Positions 9,057 to 21,000 of a DNA stretch of 64,000 bases are shown here, one piece after another (position 1 is the first letter of the stretch; every line of letters begins with the position of its first letter). The notes below the pieces were generated by a model. That model was not told where the DNA came from and did no database searches. It saw nothing but the letters and a program-made list of their open reading frames with translations. The stretch covers positions 388,965 through 452,964 of the forward strand of contig JAOANR010000014.1 in NCBI GenBank assembly GCA_030278955.1. The letters run 5' to 3'. The DNA is from Hygrophila difformis (taxonomy: Eukaryota > Streptophyta > Magnoliopsida > Lamiales > Acanthaceae). The translations under genes and the position numbers were made by a program.

Positions 9057-12000
9057 TTGAGTCGCAAAGAAATTGTCTCGTGAGAAAGGCATTCGAGTGG
9101 AACTCGCATGCCATTCGAGTGGCCGAAAAATAGAGTTGGGAAAAAGTCATTCAAGTCCCACTCCAATGCAATCGAGTCTGTCTTCCGAGGCAGACTCGAA
9201 TCATGCGAGTGAATACTGAAACCATTCGAGTGGTCTAAAATTATAGTGGTGAAAAATGAATTCGAGTGCCACTCGCAAGCGAATTGTGTGAAACTTCAAA
9301 CCATTCAGTGGCAAAGAAATTGTCTCGTGAAAAAGGCATTCGAGTGGAACTCCCAAGCCATTCGAGTGGCCGAAAAATAGAGTTGGGAAAAAGTCATTCA
9401 AGTCCCACTCGAATGCAATCGAGTCTGTCTTCCGAGGCAGACTCGAACTATGCGAGTGAATACTGAAACCATTCGAGTGGTCTAAAATTATAGTGGTGAA
9501 AAATGAATTCGAGTGCCACTCGCAAGCGAATTGTGTGAAACTTCAAACCATTTGAGTCGCAAAGAAATTGTCTCGTGAAAAAGGCATTCGAGTGGAACTC
9601 GCATGCCATTCGAGTGGCCGAAAAATAGAGTTGGGAAAAAGTCATTCAAGTCCCACTCGAATGCAATCGAGTCTGTCTTCCGAGGCAGACTCGAACTATG
9701 CGAGTGAATACTGAAACCATTCGAGTGGTCTAAAATTATAGTGGTGAAAAATGAATTCGAGTGCCACTCGCAAGCGAATTGTGTGAAACTTCAAACCATT
9801 TCCAGTGGCAAAGAAATTGTCTCGTGAAAAAGGCATTCGAGTGGAACTCCCAAGCCATTCGAGTGGCCGAAAAATAGAGTGGAAAAAAGTCATTCAAGTC
9901 CCACTCGAATGCAATCGAGTCTGTCTTCCGAGGCAGACTCGAACTATGCGAGTGAATACTGAAACCATTCGAGTGGTCTAAAATTATAGTGGTGAAAAAT
10001 GAATTCGAGTGCCACTCGCAAGCGAATTGTGTGAAACTTCAAACCATTCCAGTGGCAAAGAAATTGACTCGTGAAAAAGCCATTCGAGTGGAACTCGCAA
10101 GCCATTCGAGTGGCCAAAAATTGAGTGGAATAAAAGTCATTCAAGTCCCACTCGAATGCAATCGAGTCTGTCTTCCGAGGCAGACTCGAACTATGCGAGT
10201 GAATACTGAAACCATTCGAGTGGTCTAAAATTATAGTGGTGAAAAATGAATTCGAGTGCCACTCGCAAGCGAATTGTGTGAAACTTCAAACCATTTGAGT
10301 CGCAAAGAAATTGTCTCGTGAAAAAGGCATTCGAGTGGAACTCGCATGCCATTCGAGTGGCCGAAAAATAGAGTTGGGAAAAAGTCATTCAAGTCCCACT
10401 CGAATGCAATCGAGTCTGTCTTCCGAGGCAGACTCGAACTATGCGAGTGAATACTGAAACCATTCGAGTGGTCTAAAATTATAGTGGTGAAAAATGAATT
10501 CGAGTGCCACTCGCAAGCGAATTGTGTGAAACTTCAAACCATTCCAGTGGCAAAGAAATTGACTCGTGAAAAAGCCATTCGAGTGGAACTCCCAAGCCAT
10601 TCGAGTGGCCAAAAAATTGAGTGGAATAAAAGTCATTCAAGTCCCACTCGAATGCAATCGAGTCTGTCTTCCGAGGCAGACTCGAACTATGCGAGTGAAT
10701 ACTGAAACCATTCGAGTGGTCTAAAATTATAGTGGTGAAAAATGAATTCGAGTGCCACTCGCAAGCGAATTGTGTGAAACTTCAAACCATTTGAGTCGCA
10801 AAGAAATTGTCTCGTGAAAAAGGCATTCGAGTGGAACTCGCATGCCATTCGAGTGGCCGAAAAATAGAGTTGGGAAAAAGTCATTCAAGTCCCACTCGAA
10901 TGCAATCGAGTCTGTCTTCCGAGGCAGACTCGAACTATGCGAGTGAATACTGAAACCATTCGAGTGGTCTAAAATTATAGTGGTGAAAAATGAATTCGAG
11001 TGCCACTCGCAAGCGAATTGTGTGAAACTTCAAACCATTCCAGTGGCAAAGAAATTGTCTCGTGAAAAAGGCATTCGAGTGGAACTCCCAAGCCATTCGA
11101 GTGGCCGAAAAATAGAGTGGAATAAAAGTCATTCAAGTCCCACTCGAATGCAATCGAGTCTGTCTTCCGAGGCAGACTCGAACTATGCGAGTGAATACTG
11201 AAACCATTCGAGTGGTCTAAAATTATAGTGGTGAAAAATGAATTCGAGTGCCACTCGCAAGCGAATTGTGTGAAACTTCAAACCATTCCAGTGGCAAAGA
11301 AATTGACTCGTGAAAAAGCCATTCGAGTGGAACTCCCAAGCCATTCGAGTGGCCAAAAAATTGAGTGGAATAAAAGTCATTCAAGTCCCACTCGAATGCA
11401 ATCGAGTCTGTCTTCCGAGGCAGACTCGAACTATGCGAGTGAATACTGAAACCATTCGAGTGGTCTAAAATTATAGTGGTGAAAAATGAATTCGAGTGCC
11501 ACTCGCAAGCGAATTGTGTGAAACTTCAAACCATTTGAGTCGCAAAGAAATTGTCTCGTGAAAAAGGCATTCGAGTGGAACTCGCATGCCATTCGAGTGG
11601 CCGAAAAATAGAGTTGGGAAAAAGTCATTCAAGTCCCACTCGAATGCAATCGAGTCTGTCTTCCGAGGCAGACTCGAACTATGCGAGTGAATACTGAAAC
11701 CATTCGAGTGGTCTAAAATTATAGTGGTGAAAAATGAATTCGAGTGCCACTCGCAAGCGAATTGTGTGAAACTTCAAACCATTTGAGTCGCAAAGAAATT
11801 GTCTCGTGAAAAAGGCATTCGAGTGGAACTCGCATGCCATTCGAGTGGCCGAAAAATAGAGTTGGGAAAAAGTCATTCAAGTCCCACTCGAATGCAATCG
11901 AGTCTGTCTTCCGAGGCAGACTCGAACTATGCGAGTGAATACTGAAACCATTCGAGTGGTCTAAAATTATAGTGGTGAAAAATGAATTCGAGTGCCACTC

Positions 12001-15000
12001 GCAAGCGAATTGTGTGAAACTTCAAACCATTCCAGTGGCAAAGAAATTGACTCGTGAAAAAGCCATTCGAGTGGAACTCGCAAGCCATTCGAGTGGCCAA
12101 AAAATTGAGTGGTATAAAAGTCATTCAAGTCCCACTCGAATGCAATCGAGTCTGTCTTCCGAGGCAGACTCGAACTATGCGAGTGAATACTGAAACCATT
12201 CGAGTGGTCTAAAATTATAGTGGTGAAAAATGAATTCGAGTGCCACTCGCAAGCGAATTGTGTGAAACTTCAAACCATTTGAGTCGCAAAGAAATTGTCT
12301 CGTGAAAAAGGCATTCGAGTGGAACTCGCATGCCATTCGAGTGGCCGAAAAATAGAGTTGGGAAAAAGTCATTCAAGTCCCACTCGAATGCAATCGAGTC
12401 TGTCTTCCGAGGCAGACTCGAACTATGCGAGTGAATACTGAAACCATTCGAGTGGTCTAAAATTATAGTGGTGAAAAATGAATTCGAGTGCCACTCGCAA
12501 GCGAATTGTGTGAAACTTCAAACCATTCCAGTCGGCAAAGAAATTGTCTCGTGAAAAAGGCATTCGAGTGGAACTCGCAAGCCATTCGAGTGGCCGAAAA
12601 ATAGAGTGGAATAAAAGTCATTCAAGTCCCACTCGAATGCAATCGAGTCTGTCTTCCGAGGCAGACTCGAACTATGCGAGTGAATACTGAAACCATTCGA
12701 GTGGTCTAAAATTATAGTGGTGAAAAATGAATTCGAGTGCCACTCGCAAGCGAATTGTGTGAAACTTCAAACCATTTGAGTCGCAAAGAAATTGTCTCGT
12801 GAAAAAGGCATTCGAGTGGAACTCGCATGCCATTCGAGTGGCCGAAAAATAGAGTTGGGAAAAAGTCATTCAAGTCCCACTCGAATGCAATCGAGTCTGT
12901 CTTCCGAGGCAGACTCGAACTATGCGAGTGAATACTGAAACCATTCGAGTGGTCTAAAATTATAGTGGTGAAAAATGAATTCGAGTGCCACTCGCAAGCG
13001 AATTGTGTGAAACTTCAAACCATTTGAGTCGCAAAGAAATTGTCTCGTGAAAAAGGCATTCGAGTGGAACTCGCATGCCATTCGAGTGGCCGAAAAATAG
13101 AGTTGGGAAAAAGTCATTCAAGTCCCACTCGAATGCAATCGAGTCTGTCTTCCGAGGCAGACTCGAACTATGCGAGTGAATACTGAAACCATTCGAGTGG
13201 TCTAAAATTATAGTGGTGAAAAATGAATTCGAGTGCCACTCGCAAGCGAATTGTGTGAAACTTCAAACCATTCCAGTGGCAAAGAAATTGACTCGTGAAA
13301 AAGCCATTCGAGTGGAACTCCCAAGCCATTCGAGTGGCCAAAAAATTGAGTGGAATAAAAGTCATTCAAGTCCCACTCGAATGCAATCGAGTCTGTCTTC
13401 CGAGGCAGACTCGAACTATGCGAGTGAATACTGAAACCATTCGAGTGGTCTAAAATTATAGTGGTGAAAAATGAATTCGAGTGCCACTCGCAAGCGAATT
13501 GTGTGAAACTTCAAACCATTTGAGTCGCAAAGAAATTGTCTCGTGAAAAAGGCATTCGAGTGGAACTCGCATGCCATTCGAGTGGCCGAAAAATAGAGTT
13601 GGGAAAAAGTCATTCAAGTCCCACTCGAATGCAATCGAGTCTGTCTTCCGAGGCAGACTCGAACTATGCGAGTGAATACTGAAACCATTCGAGTGGTCTA
13701 AAATTATAGTGGTGAAAAATGAATTCGAGTGCCACTCGCAAGCGAATTGTGTGAAACTTCAAACCATTTGAGTCGCAAAGAAATTGTCTCGTGAAAAAGG
13801 CATTCGAGTGGAACTCGCATGCCATTCGAGTGGCCGAAAAATAGAGTTGGGAAAAAGTCATTCAAGTCCCACTCGAATGCAATCGAGTCTGTCTTCCGAG
13901 GCAGACTCGAACTATGCGAGTGAATACTGAAACCATTCGAGTGGTCTAAAATTATAGTGGTGAAAAATGAATTCGAGTGCCACTCGCAAGCGAATTGTGT
14001 GAAACTTCAAACCATTCCAGTGGCAAAGAAATTGACTCGTGAAAAAGCCATTCGAGTGGAACTCCAAGCCATTCGAGTGGCCAAAAAATTGAGTGGAATA
14101 AAAGTCATTCAAGTCCCACTCGAATGCAATCGAGTCTGTCTTCCGAGGCAGACTCGAACTATGCGAGTGAATACTGAAACCATTCGAGTGGTCTAAAATT
14201 ATAGTGGTGAAAAATGAATTCGAGTGCCACTCGCAAGCGAATTGTGTGAAACTTCAAACCATTTGAGTCGCAAAGAAATTGTCTCGTGAAAAAGGCATTC
14301 GAGTGGAACTCGCATGCCATTCGAGTGGCCGAAAAATAGAGTTGGGAAAAAGTCATTCAAGTCCCACTCGAATGCAATCGAGTCTGTCTTCCGAGGCAGA
14401 CTCGAACTATGCGAGTGAATACTGAAACCATTCGAGTGGTCTAAAATTATAGTGGTGAAAAATGAATTCGAGTGCCACTCGCAAGCGAATTGTGTGAAAC
14501 TTCAAACCATTTGAGTCGCAAAGAAATTGTCTCGTGAAAAAGGCATTCGAGTGGAACTCGCATGCCATTCGAGTGGCCGAAAAATAGAGTTGGGAAAAAG
14601 TCATTCAAGTCCCACTCGAATGCAATCGAGTCTGTCTTCCGAGGCAGACTCGAACTATGCGAGTGAATACTGAAACCATTCGAGTGGTCTAAAATTATAG
14701 TGGTGAAAAATGAATTCGAGTGCCACTCGCAAGCGAATTGTGTGAAACTTCAAACCATTTGAGTCGCAAAGAAATTGTCTCGTGAAAAAGGCATTCGAGT
14801 GGAACTCGCATGCCATTCGAGTGGCCGAAAAATAGAGTTGGAAAAAGTCATTCAAGTCCCACTCGAATGCAATCGAGTCTGTCTTCCGAGGCAGACTCGA
14901 ACTATGCGAGTGAATACTGAAACCATTCGAGTGGTCTAAAATTATAGTGGTGAAAAATGAATTCGAGTGCCACTCGCAAGCGAATTGTGTGAAACTTCAA

Positions 15001-18000
15001 ACCATTCCAGTGGCAAAGAAATTGACTCGTGAAAAAGCCATTCGAGTGGAACTCCCAAGCCATTCGAGTGGCCAAAAAATTGAGTGGAATAAAAGTCATT
15101 CAAGTCCCACTCGAATGCAATCGAGTCTGTCTTCCGAGGCAGACTCGAACTATGCGAGTGAATACTGAAACCATTCGAGTGGTCTAAAATTATAGTGGTG
15201 AAAAATGAATTCGAGTGCCACTCGCAAGCGAATTGTGTGAAACTTCAAACCATTTGAGTCGCAAAGAAATTGTCTCGTGAAAAAGGCATTCGAGTGGAAC
15301 TCGCATGCCATTCGAGTGGCCGAAAAATAGAGTTGGGAAAAAGTCATTCAAGTCCCACTCGAATGCAATCGAGTCTGTCTTCCGAGGCAGACTCGAACTA
15401 TGCGAGTGAATACTGAAACCATTCGAGTGGTCTAAAATTATAGTGGTGAAAAATGAATTCGAGTGCCACTCGCAAGCGAATTGTGTGAAACTTCAAACCA
15501 TTTGAGTCGCAAAGAAATTGTCTCGTGAAAAAGGCATTCGAGTGGAACTCGCATGCCATTCGAGTGGCCGAAAAATAGAGTTGGGAAAAAGTCATTCAAG
15601 TCCCACTCGAATGCAATCGAGTCTGTCTTCCGAGGCAGACTCGAACTATGCGAGTGAATACTGAAACCATTCGAGTGGTCTAAAATTATAGTGGTGAAAA
15701 ATGAATTCGAGTGCCACTCGCAAGCGAATTGTGTGAAACTTCAAACCATTTGAGTCGCAAAGAAATTGTCTCGTGAAAAAGGCATTCGAGTGGAACTCGC
15801 ATGCCATTCGAGTGGCCGAAAAATAGAGTTGGGAAAAAGTCATTCAAGTCCCACTCGAATGCAATCGAGTCTGTCTTCCGAGGCAGACTCGAACTATGCG
15901 AGTGAATACTGAAACCATTCGAGTGGTCTAAAATTATAGTGGTGAAAAATGAATTCGAGTGCCACTCGCAAGCGAATTGTGTGAAACTTCAAACCATTCC
16001 AGTGGCAAAGAAATTGACTCGTGAAAAAGCCATTCGAGTGGAACTCCCAAGCCATTCGAGTGGCCAAAAAATTGAGTGGAATAAAAGTCATTCAAGTCCC
16101 ACTCGAATGCAATCGAGTCTGTCTTCCGAGGCAGACTCGAACTATGCGAGTGAATACTGAAACCATTCGAGTGGTCTAAAATTATAGTGGTGAAAAATGA
16201 ATTCGAGTGCCACTCGCAAGCGAATTGTGTGAAACTTCAAACCATTTGAGTCGCAAAGAAATTGTCTCGTGAAAAAGGCATTCGAGTGGAACTCGCATGC
16301 CATTCGAGTGGCCGAAAAATAGAGTTGGGAAAAAGTCATTCAAGTCCCACTCGAATGCAATCGAGTCTGTCTTCCGAGGCAGACTCGAACTATGCGAGTG
16401 AATACTGAAACCATTCGAGTGGTCTAAAATTATAGTGGTGAAAAATGAATTCGAGTGCCACTCGCAAGCGAATTGTGTGAAACTTCAAACCATTTGAGTC
16501 GCAAAGAAATTGTCTCGTGAAAAAGGCATTCGAGTGGAACTCGCATGCCATTCGAGTGGCCGAAAAATAGAGTTGGGAAAAAGTCATTCAAGTCCCACTC
16601 GAATGCAATCGAGTCTGTCTTCCGAGGCAGACTCGAACTATGCGAGTGAATACTGAAACCATTCGAGTGGTCTAAAATTATAGTGGTGAAAAATGAATTC
16701 GAGTGCCACTCGCAAGCGAATTGTGTGAAACTTCAAACCATTTGAGTCGCAAAGAAATTGTCTCGTGAAAAAGGCATTCGAGTGGAACTCGCATGCCATT
16801 CGAGTGGCCGAAAAATAGAGTTGGGAAAAAGTCATTCAAGTCCCACTCGAATGCAATCGAGTCTGTCTTCCGAGGCAGACTCGAACTATGCGAGTGAATA
16901 CTGAAACCATTCGAGTGGTCTAAAATTATAGTGGTGAAAAATGAATTCGAGTGCCACTCGCAAGCGAATTGTGTGAAACTTCAAACCATTCCAGTGGCAA
17001 AGAAATTGACTCGTGAAAAAGCCATTCGAGTGGAACTCCCAAGCCATTCGAGTGGCCAAAAAATTGAGTGGAATAAAAGTCATTCAAGTCCCACTCGAAT
17101 GCAATCGAGTCTGTCTTCCGAGGCAGACTCGAACTATGCGAGTGAATACTGAAACCATTCGAGTGGTCTAAAATTATAGTGGTGAAAAATGAATTCGAGT
17201 GCCACTCGCAAGCGAATTGTGTGAAACTTCAAACCATTTGAGTCGCAAAGAAATTGTCTCGTGAAAAAGGCATTCGAGTGGAACTCGCATGCCATTCGAG
17301 TGGCCGAAAAATAGAGTTGGGAAAAAGTCATTCAAGTCCCACTCGAATGCAATCGAGTCTGTCTTCCGAGGCAGACTCGAACTATGCGAGTGAATACTGA
17401 AACCATTCGAGTGGTCTAAAATTATAGTGGTGAAAAATGAATTCGAGTGCCACTCGCAAGCGAATTGTGTGAAACTTCAAACCATTTGAGTCGCAAAGAA
17501 ATTGTCTCGTGAAAAAGGCATTCGAGTGGAACTCGCATGCCATTCGAGTGGCCGAAAAATAGAGTTGGAAAAAGTCATTCAAGTCCCACTCGAATGCAAT
17601 CGAGTCTGTCTTCCGAGGCAGACTCGAACTATGCGAGTGAATACTGAAACCATTCGAGTGGTCTAAAATTATAGTGGTGAAAAATGAATTCGAGTGCCAC
17701 TCGCAAGCGAATTGTGTGAAACTTCAAACCATTTGAGTCGCAAAGAAATTGTCTCGTGAAAAAGGCATTCGAGTGGAACTCGCATGCCATTCGAGTGGCC
17801 GAAAAATAGAGTTGGGAAAAAGTCATTCAAGTCCCACTCGAATGCAATCGAGTCTGTCTTCCGAGGCAGACTCGAACTATGCGAGTGAATACTGAAACCA
17901 TTCGAGTGGTCTAAAATTATAGTGGTGAAAAATGAATTCGAGTGCCACTCGCAAGCGAATTGTGTGAAACTTCAAACCATTCCAGTGGCAAAGAAATTGA

Positions 18001-21000
18001 CTCGTGAAAAAGCCATTCGAGTGGAACTCCCAAGCCATTCGAGTGGCCAAAAATTGAGTGGAATAAAAGTCATTCAAGTCCCACTCGAATGCAATCGAGT
18101 CTGTCTTCCGAGGCAGACTCGAACTATGCGAGTGAATACTGAAACCATTCGAGTGGTCTAAAATTATAGTGGTGAAAAATGAATTCGAGTGCCACTCGCA
18201 AGCGAATTGTGTGAAACTTCAAACCATTTGAGTCGCAAAGAAATTGTCTCGTGAAAAAGGCATTCGAGTGGAACTCGCATGCCATTCGAGTGGCCGAAAA
18301 ATAGAGTTGGGAAAAAGTCATTCAAGTCCCACTCGAATGCAATCGAGTCTGTCTTCCGAGGCAGACTCGAACTATGCGAGTGAATACTGAAACCATTCGA
18401 GTGGTCTAAAATTATAGTGGTGAAAAATGAATTCGAGTGCCACTCGCAAGCGAATTGTGTGAAACTTCAAACCATTTGAGTCGCAAAGAAATTGTCTCGT
18501 GAAAAAGGCATTCGAGTGGAACTCGCATGCCATTCGAGTGGCCGAAAAATAGAGTTGGGAAAAAGTCATTCAAGTCCCACTCGAATGCAATCGAGTCTGT
18601 CTTCCGAGGCAGACTCGAACTATGCGAGTGAATATTGAAACAATTCGAGTGGTCTAAAATTATAGTGGTGAAAAAGGAATTCGAGTGCCAATCGCATTCG
18701 AATTCTGTGAAACTTCAAACCATTCCAGTGGCAAAGAAATTGACTCGTGAAAAAGCCATTCGAGTGGAACTCCAAGCCATTCGAGTGGCCAAAAAATTGA
18801 GTGGAATAAAAGTCATTCAAGTCCCACTCGAATGCAATCGAGTCTGTCTTCCGAGGCAGACTCGAACTATGCGAGTGAATACTGAAACCATTCGAGTGGT
18901 CTAAAATTATAGTGGTGAAAAATGAATTCGAGTGCCACTCGCAAGCGAATTGTGTGAAACTTCAAACCATTTGAGTCGCAAAGAAATTGTCTCGTGAAAA
19001 AGGCATTCGAGTGGAACTCGCATGCCATTCGAGTGGCCGAAAAATAGAGTTGGGAAAAAGTCATTCAAGTCCCACTCGAATGCAATCGAGTCTGTCTTCC
19101 GAGGCAGACTCGAACTATGCGAGTGAATACTGAAACCATTCGAGTGGTCTAAAATTATAGTGGTGAAAAATGAATTCGAGTGCCACTCGCAAGCGAATTG
19201 TGTGAAACTTCAAACCATTCCAGTGGCAAAGAAATTGACTCGTGAAAAAGCCATTCGAGTGGAACTCCAAGCCATTCGAGTGGCCAAAAAATTGAGTGGA
19301 ATAAAAGTCATTCAAGTCCCACTCGAATGCAATCGAGTCTGTCTTCCGAGGCAGACTCGAACTATGCGAGTGAATACTGAAACCATTCGAGTGGTCTAAA
19401 ATTATAGTGGTGAAAAATGAATTCGAGTGCCACTCGCAAGCGAATTGTGTGAAACTTCAAACCATTTGAGTCGCAAAGAAATTGTCTCGTGAAAAAGGCA
19501 TTCGAGTGGAACTCGCATGCCATTCGAGTGGCCGAAAAATAGAGTTGGGAAAAAGTCATTCAAGTCCCACTCGAATGCAATCGAGTCTGTCTTCCGAGGC
19601 AGACTCGAACTATGCGAGTGAATATTGAAACAATTCGAGTGGTCTAAAATTATAGTGGTGAAAAAGGAATTCGAGTGCCAATCGCATTCGAATTCTGTGA
19701 AACTTCAAACCATTCCAGTGGCAAAGAAATTGACTCGTGAAAAAGCCATTCGAGTGGAACTCCAAGCCATTCGAGTGGCCAAAAAATTGAGTGGAATAAA
19801 AGTCATTCAAGTCCCACTCGAATGCAATCGAGTCTGTCTTCCGAGGCAGACTCGAACTATGCGAGTGAATACTGAAACCATTCGAGTGGTCTAAAATTAT
19901 AGTGGTGAAAAATGAATTCGAGTGCCACTCGCAAGCGAATTGTGTGAAACTTCAAACCATTTGAGTCGCAAAGAAATTGTCTCGTGAAAAAGGCATTCGA
20001 GTGGAACTCGCATGCCATTCGAGTGGCCGAAAAATAGAGTTGGGAAAAAGTCATTCAAGTCCCACTCGAATGCAATCGAGTCTGTCTTCCGAGGCAGACT
20101 CGAACTATGCGAGTGAATACTGAAACCATTCGAGTGGTCTAAAATTATAGTGGTGAAAAATGAATTCGAGTGCCACTCGCAAGCGAATTGTGTGAAACTT
20201 CAAACCATTCCAGTGGCAAAGAAATTGACTCGTGAAAAAGCCATTCGAGTGGCCAAAAAATTGAGTGGAATAAAAGTCATTCAAGTCCCACTCGAATGCA
20301 ATCGAGTCTGTCTTCCGAGGCAGACTCGAACTATGCGAGTGAATACTGAAACCATTCGAGTGGTCTAAAATTATAGTGGTGAAAAATGAATTCGAGTGCC
20401 ACTCGCAAGCGAATTGTGTGAAACTTCAAACCATTTGAGTCGCAAAGAAATTGTCTCGTGAAAAAGGCATTCGAGTGGAACTCGCATGCCATTCGAGTGG
20501 CCGAAAAATAGAGTTGGGAAAAAGTCATTCAAGTCCCACTCGAATGCAATCGAGTCTGTCTTCCGAGGCAGACTCGAACTATGCGAGTGAATACTGAAAC
20601 CATTCGAGTGGTCTAAAATTATAGTGGTGAAAAATGAATTCGAGTGCCACTCGCAAGCGAATTGTGTGAAACTTCAAACCATTTGAGTCGCAAAGAAATT
20701 GTCTCGTGAAAAAGGCATTCGAGTGGAACTCGCATGCCATTCGAGTGGCCGAAAAATAGAGTTGGGAAAAAGTCATTCAAGTCCCACTCGAATGCAATCG
20801 AGTCTGTCTTCCGAGGCAGACTCGAACTATGCGAGTGAATATTGAAACAATTCGAGTGGTCTAAAATTATAGTGGTGAAAAAGAATTCGAGTGCCAATCG
20901 CATTCGAATTCTGTGAAACTTCAAACCATTCCAGTGGCAAAGAAATTGACTCGTGAAAAAGCCATTCGAGTGGAACTCCCAAGCCATTCGAGTGGCCAAA

